Source of the DNA: JBHELB01 sp041859045
GTDB lineage: Bacteria; Hydrogenedentota; Hydrogenedentia; Hydrogenedentales; SLHB01
Assembly (NCBI GenBank): GCA_041859045.1
Contig: JBHELB010000034.1
Location: forward strand, 20,306-84,305
DNA length: 64,000 nucleotides
Direction of reading: 5' to 3'
In this document: one piece after another, positions 1 to 8,603 of the stretch
How positions within the stretch are numbered: position 1 is the stretch's first letter
Layout: every line of letters starts with the position of its first letter
Translations under genes and position numbers: made by a program
The notes under the pieces: generated by a model
What the model was told of the DNA's origin: nothing
Seen by the model: the letters and a program-made list of their open reading frames with translations, nothing else
Databases searched by the model: none

Positions 1-194
1 AGGAATCACCTCCCATTTCACAAACAGCACTGACTAATTCAATAAAAACTCGCCGTAGTCCGTTGACTTTTGCCGCCATTCCGGTAAATTTCCAGAGGCC
101 AGCCCGCCAGAGGCATTCAATGCCGCTGTAGGGTTTGGGGGGCATATGAGAGATAGCCCTTTCGTCCAAGCCCGCGGCGGTTCTGGGGTAGCTC
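1..194. other. Non-coding flank downstream of tldD
   Basis: These 194 bases follow the tldD stop on the minus strand and run to the window edge. No reading frame here has a plausible ribosome binding site or a recognisable product. I see no clear terminator stem. The usual partner of TldD (TldE/PmbA) could lie just outside the window, but nothing inside shows it. Confidence 0.5.
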
Positions 195-1577
195 CTACGC
201 CGTGCCGCCGACGGTGAGCTCGCGGATGCGCAGGGTGGGTTGGGCGTGGGTGACGGGTGCGCCTTGGCCTTTCTTGCCGCAGGTGCCGACGCCGAATCCT
301 AGGTCGTTGCCGATGGCCTCGATCGCGCACATGGCGTCGGGGCCGTTGCCGATAAGCGTCGCGCCGCGCACGGGCGTTTCCGCCTTGCCGTTGCGGATGA
401 GATAACCTTCGCTGACCTCGAATACGAAGTCGCCGTTGAGGGGATTGACCTGTCCGCCGCCCATCTTTTTCACGAACAACCCGGAGTGCGTCTCGCGCAG
501 AATCGTCTCCGGGTCCGCGGCGCCGGGCAGGATCATCGTATTCGTCATGCGCGGGATAGGCAGATGCCCGTACGACTCCCGGCGGCCGTTGCCTGTGGGG
601 GCGTAGGAGAGTTTGCGCGAGGTCTTGAGGTCGTTCATATAGCGCACCAACCGGCCATTTTCGATTAACACGGTGCGTTGCGCGGGGGTACCTTCGTCAT
701 CAAAATGGAAAGAGCCGCGCTTACCCCCCAGCGTCGCGTCGTCAACCACGCTGACCTCCGGCGCGGCGACCATCTCGCCCAAACGCCCGGCGTACTTAGA
801 GAGCCCCTTGTCGATCGCGTCCGCCTCAAGCCCGTGACCGACGGCCTCGTGCACCATCGTGCCGCCCGCGGCGCTGCTGAGCACGACGGGCATGCGCCCG
901 GCCGGCGCGGGGGCGGCCTCGAGCATCAGACATGCCTGCGCGGCGGCTTCGCGCGCCAGGGCGATGGGATCTTCCGCGTCGAAGAGTTCGTACCCGGCGG
1001 ACGCTGCGGCGACGCGGTAGCCGGTCTGTAGAAGGCCCTTGTCCGCCGCGACGACTTGAATGACGAGCAAGGTTTGCGGGCGTGCGTCTTCGACAAAGCG
1101 GCCCAGCGAGTTCACCACGGTGAATCTCCGGTGGGCATCGGCGTAGCGAATGCTGGCCTGTGCAATACGCGGATCGAACGCGCGTACCGCCGCGTTGACT
1201 TCGGCCACCAGCCGCAGCTTTTCCTCCATCGGCACACCGCGCGTGTCGCGGCGCGGCGTGGTTTCCGCGCGCTCGGGATGAAACTCGAAACACGCGTCTC
1301 CGCGGCGGCCTGTCGCACCCGCCGCTACGGTGGCGGCAAGTTGAAGCAGGCCATCGAGCGAGAGATCGTTGGTATGCGCGAACAGCGTGCGATCGCCGAG
1401 CAGCACGCGAATGCCCGCGCCCGCTTCCACACCGCTTAGGATGCGCTCGGTGCGGTTGTCATCGAAACCGATGCTCGACGACGCGCGTTCCTCCACATAG
1501 ATCTCGGCCCAGTCTCCGCCATTGGACAGCGCGCGGGAGAGAATCGCCTCCGCGTGGCGTTCGAGATCCGTCACCAT
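195..1577 (-). CDS. tldD: TldD-type zinc metallopeptidase
   Basis: 460 residues, matching the family length. TldD pairs with TldE/PmbA in a cytosolic protease that trims unfolded peptides, including microcin and RiPP leaders. The zinc motif HEAVGH is present, with H243, E244 and H248. The C-terminal half carries the conserved Gly-rich stretches of the family (around FVKKMGGGQVNPLNGDFVFE and the final GTCGKKGQG). The ATG lies 8 bases downstream of the glmU-like stop, with its AAAGGA ribosome site overlapping that stop codon, so the two genes are co-transcribed. No TldE gene is visible here. Family is seen directly; the substrate is unknown. Confidence 0.95.
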   Translation of the reverse strand: MVTDLERHAEAILSRALSNGGDWAEIYVEERASSSIGFDDNRTERILSGVEAGAGIRVLLGDRTLFAHTNDLSLDGLLQLAATVAAGATGRRGDACFEFHPERAETTPRRDTRGVPMEEKLRLVAEVNAAVRAFDPRIAQASIRYADAHRRFTVVNSLGRFVEDARPQTLLVIQVVAADKGLLQTGYRVAAASAGYELFDAEDPIALAREAAAQACLMLEAAPAPAGRMPVVLSSAAGGTMVHEAVGHGLEADAIDKGLSKYAGRLGEMVAAPEVSVVDDATLGGKRGSFHFDDEGTPAQRTVLIENGRLVRYMNDLKTSRKLSYAPTGNGRRESYGHLPIPRMTNTMILPGAADPETILRETHSGLFVKKMGGGQVNPLNGDFVFEVSEGYLIRNGKAETPVRGATLIGNGPDAMCAIEAIGNDLGFGVGTCGKKGQGAPVTHAQPTLRIRELTVGGTA

Positions 1578-1585
1578 ATGTTCCT

Positions 1586-2803
1586 TTACTTGGGTGGAAT
1601 GCGCCGGACCTCGGTGATGTCTTTACGCACCACCTCGCCGGGGAAGGTGCTTGTGCCCGGCCACAACTTGCGGCCAGGGTAGAGTGACGTGTTGATGCCG
1701 GTGTGCACGTCGTCGCCGACAATCGTGCCCAGCTTGCGCCGACCGGTATCGACGGCGAGGCCTTTGACGATCGACATGATGTTTTTGCCGTCGTGCCGCA
1801 GGTTCGCGGTGATCGTGCCGCAGCCGAAGTTGGAGCGCTCGCCGATGATGCTGTCGCCAACGTAGCTCAGGTGCGGCACGGCGGCCTTCCGCATGAGGAT
1901 GCTGTTCTTGATCTCAACCGCGTGCCCGACCTTCGCGCCGTCCTCGAGCGTCGTGCCCGGACGCAGCCAGCAATTGGGCCCCACCGTGCAGTTCTCGCCG
2001 ATATACACCGGGCCCTCGATGATCGCGCCGGGCCGGATGACGCTGCCCTTGCCGACGACAACGCGTCCGCTGAGGTGCGCGCCCGGGCTGACTTCGCCCT
2101 CGATGCGCTGTTCGGCGATGGCGTTGATCATAAACTCGTTTGCCGCGAGCAGATGCCACGGATAGCCGATCGCCAGCCAGTAGCCGGTCATTTCGACGGT
2201 GTAAAACGGGCCGCGTTCGGCGAGCGTTTGAATCGCGGACGTGATTTCGATCTCGCCCCGGGGCGACGGCGGCGTGGCGCGCAACACGTCGAACACCGCC
2301 GGCGTGAACCGGTACGCGCCGACGTTGGCAAGGTTCGAGAAGATCTCCTCGGGCTTCTCCACCAGCCGCTTCACGCGGCCCTCGGCGTCCACGTCGTAGA
2401 TGCCGTAGAGGCGCGGATCGGCCACGACCTTCACCAACGCCGCCTGCTCGTACTCCGCGAGCCGTGCGAGGTCTTCCGGCGCATAAAGATCGTCACCGTT
2501 CATCGCCAGGAACGGCCCTGTGATCGCGTGCGCGCACTGGAGGATGGCGTGACCCGTGCCGTGCTGCTCTTCCTGCACCACATAGCGCAGGCGAATGCCA
2601 CGGTACTCCGCACCGAAGGCCGCTTCGATCATCTCGCGGCGGTAACCGACAACAATGATCGCTTCGTCGATGACCCCGTGCAGGGCATCGAGCTGGCGCG
2701 CGAGGATCGGCTGGTTCAAGACCCGGAGCAACGGCTTCGGGCGCGTGAGCGTGAGCGGGTACGTCCGCGTGGATTGTCCCGCCGCCATGATGATCGCCTG
2801 CAT
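1586..2803 (-). CDS. GlmU-like bifunctional sugar-1-phosphate nucleotidylyltransferase/acetyltransferase
   Basis: 405 residues. The N-terminal half is a nucleotidyltransferase with the glycine-rich start AAGQSTRTYPLTLTRPKPLL and the metal-site region MNGDDLY. The C-terminal half (from about residue 235) is a left-handed beta-helix of hexapeptide repeats ending in the NFGCGTITANLRHDGK segment typical of acetyltransferase active sites. Length and layout resemble the roughly 400-residue archaeal-type GlmU-like enzymes more than the 450-residue E. coli GlmU. The likely product is UDP-GlcNAc or a related nucleotide sugar. The start has GAGGAGG nine bases upstream. It sits between trpS (30-base gap) and tldD (8 bases). 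Confidence 0.85.
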   Translation of the reverse strand: MQAIIMAAGQSTRTYPLTLTRPKPLLRVLNQPILARQLDALHGVIDEAIIVVGYRREMIEAAFGAEYRGIRLRYVVQEEQHGTGHAILQCAHAITGPFLAMNGDDLYAPEDLARLAEYEQAALVKVVADPRLYGIYDVDAEGRVKRLVEKPEEIFSNLANVGAYRFTPAVFDVLRATPPSPRGEIEITSAIQTLAERGPFYTVEMTGYWLAIGYPWHLLAANEFMINAIAEQRIEGEVSPGAHLSGRVVVGKGSVIRPGAIIEGPVYIGENCTVGPNCWLRPGTTLEDGAKVGHAVEIKNSILMRKAAVPHLSYVGDSIIGERSNFGCGTITANLRHDGKNIMSIVKGLAVDTGRRKLGTIVGDDVHTGINTSLYPGRKLWPGTSTFPGEVVRKDITEVRRIPPK

Positions 2804-2833
2804 ACCGCGTCCTCCTCGTGTACCAATGCCGCG

Positions 2834-3898
2834 CTATGCGCGGAACAGGCTTCGGCCCAGGCCCATCGCCTCTTTGCAGCGCTCGACGGTTTCCAACGCG
2901 ACCGGCGTCACCTTTTTGGCGTTGGCGATCAGGAAGTCCTTCACGAACTCGTCGTTGTTGTCCGGCGCGTTAAAGCGTTCGATGATCGGCGCGTTAAATT
3001 TCGAGGCATATTCGGCGAGCGTCGTCTTGAGCACGCCGTAGAACTTCTCGCCGCGACGGTACTTGCCGAGGAAATCGAGATAGACCTCCTCCGGGGCGAG
3101 CAAGTGCAACAGGCGGTACAGCGCGCCCAGGCTCGGCGGCATTTTCGGAATCACCACATCCGGGTCGTTGCTCTCGGTGTCGAGCGGCAGCGGGTCGGTC
3201 GTCGTTTGGACGCCTTTGATCCGCGCCAGCACCGCCTTCGGGTCGTCGAGCAGGTCGAGGGTGTTGTTCTCGCTCTTGCCCATCTTCTCCGACCCATCAA
3301 GACCCGGCAGACGCAGGGCATTACGCGAGACCGACTTGGGCACTTTAAGCGCCTCGCCGAACCGGTGATTGAACTTCTGCGCGATGTCCATCGCCATTTC
3401 CACGTGCTGGCGTTGGTCATCGCCCACCGGCACGATGTCCGCGCGCACGATCAGGATGTCCGCCGCCATCAGCACCGGGTAGCCGAGCAGCCCGTAGGAC
3501 AACGGGTTGCCCTCCACCTCGCCGCCGCCGTTGGCGATAAGTTTGCCCATCTTGTCCTTGTACGTCGTACCGCGTTCGAGGTGGCCGATGTTCGTGATCA
3601 TGCCCAGCAGCAGGGCCAGCTCGGCCGTGCAGGGCAGATCGCTCTGGCGGTAAATCACCGATTTCTTCGGGTCCAACCCGCACGCGACATACGTGCGCAG
3701 CATGTCGAGGGTTTGACGGTAGAAATCTTGCGGCTCCGTCACGGTCGTCAACGCATGGTAATCGGCAATGAAGTAGTAACAGGAGTGGCCCTGCTCCTGC
3801 AGATCGAGAAACGCCTTGATCGCGCCGAAATAGTTTCCGTAATGCAACCGCCCTGTGGGACGGATTCCGGACAGAATGATTTCCTGCTTGACGGACAT
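2834..3898 (-). CDS. trpS: Tryptophanyl-tRNA synthetase
   Basis: 354 residues from the ATG at 3898. A longer in-frame start at 3961 adds 21 residues unlike the family, whereas the 3898 start has AAAGGA nine bases upstream and begins MSVKQEIILSGIRPTG. Class I synthetase signatures are complete: GIRPTGRLHYGNYFGAI contains the HIGH-equivalent and EKMGKSENN is the KMSKS-equivalent. Charges tRNA-Trp in the cytosol. Likely the first gene of a trpS-glmU-tldD unit, separated from pgeF by 243 bases that hold an inverted repeat. Confidence 0.96.
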   Translation of the reverse strand: MSVKQEIILSGIRPTGRLHYGNYFGAIKAFLDLQEQGHSCYYFIADYHALTTVTEPQDFYRQTLDMLRTYVACGLDPKKSVIYRQSDLPCTAELALLLGMITNIGHLERGTTYKDKMGKLIANGGGEVEGNPLSYGLLGYPVLMAADILIVRADIVPVGDDQRQHVEMAMDIAQKFNHRFGEALKVPKSVSRNALRLPGLDGSEKMGKSENNTLDLLDDPKAVLARIKGVQTTTDPLPLDTESNDPDVVIPKMPPSLGALYRLLHLLAPEEVYLDFLGKYRRGEKFYGVLKTTLAEYASKFNAPIIERFNAPDNNDEFVKDFLIANAKKVTPVALETVERCKEAMGLGRSLFRA

Positions 3899-3991
3899 GA
3901 TCTGAATCCTTTGATCGATTGGAGACGGTGCCTTCCGCCCCGCGAAGCCTTCGTGCTGCACCCACCTTGGGCCGGATTTCCACTCAAAACA

Positions 3992-4065
3992 CGCTAAAGC
4001 ATTTCAAAAAATGGCGTGGCCGTTTTCCGAGGTCTATCCCGCGCCGTTTTTTGAAATGCGTAGCG
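3992..4065. repeat. Palindromic element downstream of pgeF
   Basis: Arms at 3999-4016 and 4042-4059 pair over 18 bp with one mismatch around a 25-base loop. The pairing continues imperfectly outward through CGCTAAAGC and GTAGCG. It lies in the 243-base gap between the pgeF stop and trpS. Its design (CTA-AGCATTT arm, GGCGTGG segment, CTAGA close by at about 4096) recalls the larger repeats at 20978 and 52256, so it may be a divergent member of one family. Its place just after a gene suggests a transcript-end or mRNA-stability role. Confidence 0.6.
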
Positions 4066-4141
4066 CCAAGTGGCTACGGCTTTGCTTAAACTGCGCTAGA
4101 ATGTAGCGGAATCGCGCGGAAGAGTCCAATCGGATTGAGTA

Positions 4142-4822
4142 TCAACAGGAATTGAGCGCCAGCAGGCCCATGTTCCGCTGGCCGTCAGGGTTTGCTCGGT
4201 GCGAATGAAAGCGGCCGTCGGAGATCGTGCAAATTCGTGAGATCTCTATGGCGGAGTCCGCGAGACCGGTCTCGATAAGTTGCTGCCGGTTCGCGCCCCA
4301 GAGATCGAGGCAGCGGCCCTGCACGGGCAAGCCCGCCTCCTGCCACTGCGCCGCGAGTTCCGGCGAGACTTCATAGCGCGCTGGCCCGGCGCTTGGACCA
4401 ATCACCGCGTGGAGGTCGGCGGGCGCGCACCCGTACGCATCGCGCAAGGCGGTCACGGCGTGAGCGACGACGCGGTGAAACGTGCCTTCGCGCCCGGCAT
4501 GCACGAGCGCAATCGCGCGTCGCACGGGATCGAGAAGGTAGACGGGAACGCAGTCGGCAGTGAACACGGCCAGCGGCAGACCGGGGACGTTCGTGATCAG
4601 CGCGTCGGCTTCGCCCAAGACACCGTGTTGGCCCGCGCGGGCTTCGATCACCGTGACGCCGTGCACTTGCCGCACGCTGGCGACATCCTCTGGATTCACA
4701 CCGCAGGCCTGGCAGAACGCACGTCGGCCCGGGCTGTCGGGAGGCCGACAATCTCCCTCGGTCTTGCCAGAAAACGCCGCGACAGCCGCGCCGCGCGACT
4801 CGAGGTGCACGAACCGAATCAC
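4142..4822 (-). CDS. pgeF: Laccase-domain purine nucleoside phosphorylase/deaminase (YfiH family)
   Basis: 226 residues from a GTG at 4822 that overlaps the hslU stop by four bases (GTGA). Longer in-frame starts would run deep inside hslU and give unrelated Arg-rich sequence, so they are rejected. Conserved blocks are present: RQVHGVTV, FTADCVPVYL, VHAGREGT, the IGPSAG-RYEV region, and a final CTISDGRFHSHR block. The zinc-binding His and Cys are retained. The usual HAGWRG reads HAGREG, so the Trp is missing. Family members act on purine nucleosides or edit peptidoglycan precursors; which applies here is not visible. Last gene of the ctpA operon. Confidence 0.88.
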   Translation of the reverse strand: MIRFVHLESRGAAVAAFSGKTEGDCRPPDSPGRRAFCQACGVNPEDVASVRQVHGVTVIEARAGQHGVLGEADALITNVPGLPLAVFTADCVPVYLLDPVRRAIALVHAGREGTFHRVVAHAVTALRDAYGCAPADLHAVIGPSAGPARYEVSPELAAQWQEAGLPVQGRCLDLWGANRQQLIETGLADSAIEISRICTISDGRFHSHRANPDGQRNMGLLALNSC

Positions 4823-6207
4823 AGGATGTACTGGCTCACGTCGCGGCGCTCCATGATCCGCGTGAGGCGGCGGGCGGCCTCGGCGGCATCGAGCCGTAAA
4901 CGACGTTCCGTCAGATCGGGCGCGTCGAACAACACGTCCTCGAGCAGGCATTCCATGATCGTATGCAACCGCCGCGCGCCGATGTTCTCCGCTTCTTCGT
5001 TGACTTGTTGGCACACTTCGGCGAGTTTGACGACGGCATCTTCCGTGATTTCGACCTCGATGCCCTCGGTCGCCAAGAGTGCTTGATACTGCTTGATAAG
5101 CGAATTCTCGGGCTCGCGCAGGATGCGCGCGAAATCTTCCGCGTTCAGACTGGACAGTTCGACGCGAATCGGGAAACGTCCCTGCAGTTCGGGGATGAGA
5201 TCCGAAACTTTCGTCATGTGGAACGCGCCCGCGGCGATGAACAGGATGTGATCCGTGCGCACAGGCCCGTGTTTGGTGGTGACGGTGCTCCCTTCGACAA
5301 TGGGAAGAATGTCGCGCTGCACCCCTTCGCGCGACACATCCGGTCCCGAAGATCGCGCGCTGCCACGGCCCGCGATCTTGTCGATCTCGTCGAGAAACAC
5401 GATCCCCGTGTTCTCCGTGCGCCAGATCGCATCTCGCTGCGCCGCGTCCATGTCGATAAGTTGAGCGATTTCTTCCTCAATCAAAATGCGGCGCGCGTCG
5501 GCAACCGTCACACGGCGGCGGCGCGTCTGTTGCGGGGCCAGGCGGCCAAGCATTTCCTGGAAGTTGAAGCCCATTTCCTCAAGCCCGGTATTCGAAAACA
5601 CCTGCATCGTCGAGAGCGGCGGAGCGTCGCGGGTCTCAACGTCAATCTCGCGGTCCTCGAGTTCGCCCGCGGCCAATTTCTTCTGCAAGATCTCGCGCGT
5701 ACGGTTTTCTGCGGCCTGCTCGGGAGTAATTACAGCAGGGCCTTCGTCGCCGCTGCTGGGATCGTTGGGGTTGAAGGCGCGCGGCGTGCGCGTGGGCTGC
5801 GGAGGTAGCAGCAGCTCGAGCAGACGGTGCTCGGCGCGCTCCTGCGCACGCGGTGTGACGGCGCGACGCTGCTCGTCGCGGGCCATCTGCACCGCCACTT
5901 CCGTTAACTCGCGGATCATCGACTCGCAATCGCGCCCCACATAGCCGACCTCGGTAAACTTCGACGCCTCGACCTTGATAAATGGCGCGTCGGCGAGCTT
6001 GGCCAACCGCCGCGCGATCTCTGTCTTGCCCACGCCCGTCGGCCCGATGAGGATGATGTTCTTTGGCGTAACCTCGTTGCGCAGGTGCTCGGGGATCTGT
6101 TGGCGGCGCCAGCGGTTGCGCAGTGCAATCGCAACTTTCCGCTTGGCCTCGGTTTGGCCGATGATGTATTTGTCGAGTTCCTCGACGATCTGTTTTGGGG
6201 TCTGCAT
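4819..6207 (-). CDS. hslU: HslU (ClpY) AAA+ unfoldase of the HslUV protease
   Basis: 462 residues from the ATG at 6207 with AAGGAGG upstream; a longer frame from 6315 would overlap rpiB and is unlikely. Walker A is GPTGVGKT near residue 58, Walker B is VFLDEIDKI, and the arginine-rich sensor region QGRFPIRVELSSL follows. The long variable I-domain lies between about residues 110 and 240. The C-terminus DVSQYIL keeps the hydrophobic tail that docks into HslV. No hslV gene is found anywhere in this window, although hslV usually precedes hslU. It is 23 bases after rpiB and overlaps pgeF. Confidence 0.95.
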   Translation of the reverse strand: MQTPKQIVEELDKYIIGQTEAKRKVAIALRNRWRRQQIPEHLRNEVTPKNIILIGPTGVGKTEIARRLAKLADAPFIKVEASKFTEVGYVGRDCESMIRELTEVAVQMARDEQRRAVTPRAQERAEHRLLELLLPPQPTRTPRAFNPNDPSSGDEGPAVITPEQAAENRTREILQKKLAAGELEDREIDVETRDAPPLSTMQVFSNTGLEEMGFNFQEMLGRLAPQQTRRRRVTVADARRILIEEEIAQLIDMDAAQRDAIWRTENTGIVFLDEIDKIAGRGSARSSGPDVSREGVQRDILPIVEGSTVTTKHGPVRTDHILFIAAGAFHMTKVSDLIPELQGRFPIRVELSSLNAEDFARILREPENSLIKQYQALLATEGIEVEITEDAVVKLAEVCQQVNEEAENIGARRLHTIMECLLEDVLFDAPDLTERRLRLDAAEAARRLTRIMERRDVSQYIL

Positions 6208-6230
6208 CGCGCGGCCTCCTTCAGCGGGGC

Positions 6231-6674
6231 TTACCCCAGTTTCTCGACGCGCCGGCGGTGGCGCTCGCCATCGCTGAACGCGGTGGACATCCAGACATCG
6301 AGAATGGCGAAGCACTCCTCAAGCGTCAGCACGCGGCGGCCCAAGCACAGCACATTGGCGTCGTTGTGACTGCGCGATAGTTCAGCGAGATACGGGGACG
6401 TGCACGCCGCGGCGCGAATGCCGGGGTGGCGGTTCGCCGCGATGCTGACCCCCACGCCCGTGCCGCAGATCAGCACGCCGCGCTCGGCCTCGCCCTGCAG
6501 CACCGAAGAGCACACTGCCCCCGCGATATCGGGATAGTCCACCGAATCCGGGCCGTTCGTGCCGCAGTCGACAACCGTATGCCCCTTCGCTTTGAGGTAA
6601 TCGATCAGGGCCGGTTTGTAGAACGGCGGCGGCGCTTCGAAGCCCGCGTGATCACTGCCTACGGCGATCTTCAT
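6231..6674 (-). CDS. rpiB: Ribose-5-phosphate isomerase B / RpiB-LacAB family
   Basis: 147 residues. Interconverts ribose 5-phosphate and ribulose 5-phosphate in the pentose phosphate pathway. The family opening MKIAVGSDHAGFE, the catalytic block ERGVLICGTGVGVSIAANR (family Cys in place) and the region SPYLAELSRSHNDANVLCLG are all intact. A GGGAG ribosome site lies nine bases before the ATG. It begins three bases after tsaC and is followed 23 bases later by hslU. The sugar-phosphate specificity (ribose or allose) is not fixed by sequence alone. Confidence 0.94.
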   Translation of the reverse strand: MKIAVGSDHAGFEAPPPFYKPALIDYLKAKGHTVVDCGTNGPDSVDYPDIAGAVCSSVLQGEAERGVLICGTGVGVSIAANRHPGIRAAACTSPYLAELSRSHNDANVLCLGRRVLTLEECFAILDVWMSTAFSDGERHRRRVEKLG

Positions 6675-6677
6675 CTT

Positions 6678-7295
6678 TTAGTGCTCCCTCTCCGCGGCCT
6701 GGAGCGCCGCATAAATCTCTTCCATCTTGATGGCGCCGGGCCGCAGCACCCGATCCTCGTCCGGCGCGTAGACCGTCGAGGGCATGCTGCTGGGCAGTTC
6801 GCCCACGTCGATGCCCGCGCTCACGCCCGGCAGGGCATTTTCCCTGAGCCGCCGCAACGGAGCCTCGCCCGAACGGTTCGCCGAGGTGGACGTCAGCGGT
6901 CCGCCAAAGGCTTCGCACAACGCGCGCGCGAGTTCAAGCCCCGGCACACGCACACCTACCCGCGCCGCGCCCCCCGTCAGCGCCGGCGGCAACGCCGGAT
7001 TCCGGGGCAACACCAAAGTCAAAGGTCCCGGCCAGAACACCCGCGCACACGCTTGGGCGCGCGGCGTCCACTCGGCCACCGCCACATTCAATTGTTCCAT
7101 CGTCGCGCCGATAAGCAATATCGCCGCGGCGTCCGAGCGGCCTTTGACGGCAAACAGCGTGCGCAACGCCGTCTCCGAAAACGGGTCAACGGCGAGGCCA
7201 TAGACGGTTTCCGTGGGATACGCGACCACCTCGCCCGCGTGGATTCGCGCGGCGGCTTCGGCCAGGCCATCGAGGTCCGGGCGCAGCAGTTTCAC
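6678..7295 (-). CDS. tsaC: Threonylcarbamoyl-AMP synthase (YrdC/Sua5 family)
   Basis: 205 residues from a GTG that overlaps the rdgB stop (GTGA). Makes L-threonylcarbamoyl-AMP for the t6A37 modification of ANN-decoding tRNAs. The YrdC core is clear: GEVVAYPTETVYGLAVDPF, LFAVKGR, WPGPLTLVLPR and PLTSTSANRSGEAP. Only the YrdC domain is present, without the C-terminal Sua5 domain, hence the TsaC form. Some substitutions occur (KGR followed by SDAAAILLI where KGRP.-PL is usual). Part of the overlapped ctpA-pgeF operon. Confidence 0.92.
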   Translation of the reverse strand: MKLLRPDLDGLAEAAARIHAGEVVAYPTETVYGLAVDPFSETALRTLFAVKGRSDAAAILLIGATMEQLNVAVAEWTPRAQACARVFWPGPLTLVLPRNPALPPALTGGAARVGVRVPGLELARALCEAFGGPLTSTSANRSGEAPLRRLRENALPGVSAGIDVGELPSSMPSTVYAPDEDRVLRPGAIKMEEIYAALQAAEREH

Positions 7296-7888
7296 GGCAA
7301 CTGTTCCAGAAACGTTTTCAATTTGCGCAGCGCGCGGCCACGGTGGCTAATCGCCGCCTTCTGATCGCCGCTCAACTCGCCGAACGTCACGTCAAACCCT
7401 TCGGGAAGAAACAGCGGATCGTAGCCAAAGCCCTTGTCGCCGCGGCAGGCTTCGGCGATACGGCCTTCAACCGTGCCGGTTTCCGTGTGCGCGAAGCCGC
7501 TGCCGTTGATAAACGCCGCGCAACAAACGAAGCGCGCGGTACGTTCGTGCATGGGCACCTGCGCAAGCGCGCCGAGGAGCTTGCGGTTGTTGTCGGCGTA
7601 GGTGCAGTCCGGCCCGGCGTAACGCGCGGAGTAAATGCCCGGCGCGCCGCCCAACGCATCCACCACCAGCCCCGAATCGTCGGCCACGCAAGGTACGCCA
7701 AACGAGGCCGAGTAATACCGCGCCTTGAGAATGGCGTTTTCCTCGAACGTGTGGCCGTCCTCGATGGGCTCGGGCACGGACGGGTAATCGCGCAGGCTGC
7801 GGACCTCCCACGGCAAGCCGTGCAGGAGTTCCGCGAGTTCCGCCGCCTTGTCGAGATTTCCGGAGCCAATCAGCAGGGTCTTAGGCAA
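7292..7888 (-). CDS. rdgB: XTP/dITP/ITP pyrophosphatase (RdgB/HAM1)
   Basis: 198 residues from a TTG start that overlaps the rph stop by eight bases. Hydrolyses non-canonical purine triphosphates to keep them out of DNA and RNA. HAM1 motifs are intact: SGNLDKAAEL, the metal-binding EENAILKARYYSA, ADDSGLVVDALGGAPG, GYDPLFLPEG and a final HRGRALRKL. No in-frame ATG exists near the aligned start, so the TTG is accepted. The rph-rdgB pairing is common in bacteria, which supports both calls. Confidence 0.94.
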   Translation of the reverse strand: MPKTLLIGSGNLDKAAELAELLHGLPWEVRSLRDYPSVPEPIEDGHTFEENAILKARYYSASFGVPCVADDSGLVVDALGGAPGIYSARYAGPDCTYADNNRKLLGALAQVPMHERTARFVCCAAFINGSGFAHTETGTVEGRIAEACRGDKGFGYDPLFLPEGFDVTFGELSGDQKAAISHRGRALRKLKTFLEQLP

Positions 7889-8603
7889 GTCCCAGCGCCT
7901 CCCGTTGCAGCGCGAAAAGGGTCTGCGCGCCTTGCTCGCCGAGATCGAGAAGCGCGTTCAACATCGATCGGGGAAACGCATCGCCCTCGGCGCAGCCCTG
8001 CACCTCTATGAGCTGCCCATCGCCGCGCATAATGAGGTTGAGGTCCACATCCGCCGCAACGTCTTCTTCGTAACACAGATCAAGCACAGGCTCGCCCTCG
8101 ACAACACCCACGCTGACCGCCGCACACTGCCCCAGAATCGGCAGCGTCTCGAGCGCGCCCATCTCCTTCAGCCCGGAAAGGGCATCATGCAACGCCACAT
8201 AGGCCCCCGTGATGGCCGCCGTGCGCGTTCCGCCATCGGCCTGAATCACATCGCAATCCAGCACTACCTGCCGCTCGCCGAGCAGATCCAAGTCAATGGC
8301 CGCTCGCAGCGAACGTCCAATCAGGCGGCTGATTTCCTGGGCGCGGCCCCGCTGACTGCTGTCGCGGGTGCAACGCGTATGCGTGCTGCGCGGCAACATT
8401 GCGTATTCGGCGGTCACCCAGCCCTTGCCGGTGTCTTTTAGAAACGTGGGCACGCGCGGCTCGACCGTGGCGGTGCACAACACCTTGGTCTCGCCGAAGC
8501 TGACCAACACCGAACCTTCGGCGTAGCGCGTGTAATGCCGCTCGAATCGCACGGAACGCATCGCATCGGCGGCGCGGCGATCGGGGCGCATGAACGTACT
8601 CAT
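7881..8603 (-). CDS. rph: Ribonuclease PH
   Basis: 240 residues, standard family length. A phosphorolytic 3' exoribonuclease trimming tRNA precursors. The signature CTATVEPRVPTFLKDTGKGWVTAEYAMLPR region and RGRAQEISRLIGRSLRAAID carry the phosphate and RNA-binding arginines, and DCDVIQADGGTRTAAITGA is the canonical core. The ATG overlaps the ctpA stop as ATGA, so translation is probably coupled. Confidence 0.96.
   Translation of the reverse strand: MSTFMRPDRRAADAMRSVRFERHYTRYAEGSVLVSFGETKVLCTATVEPRVPTFLKDTGKGWVTAEYAMLPRSTHTRCTRDSSQRGRAQEISRLIGRSLRAAIDLDLLGERQVVLDCDVIQADGGTRTAAITGAYVALHDALSGLKEMGALETLPILGQCAAVSVGVVEGEPVLDLCYEEDVAADVDLNLIMRGDGQLIEVQGCAEGDAFPRSMLNALLDLGEQGAQTLFALQREALGLA

Noticed and set aside
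1703..3997. A 764-codon open frame on the plus strand, with other long frames opposite aceE, sucA, sucB and lpdA
   Set aside because: They mirror genuine genes on the other strand in GC-rich DNA, are Arg/His-rich, match no family and lack ribosome sites.
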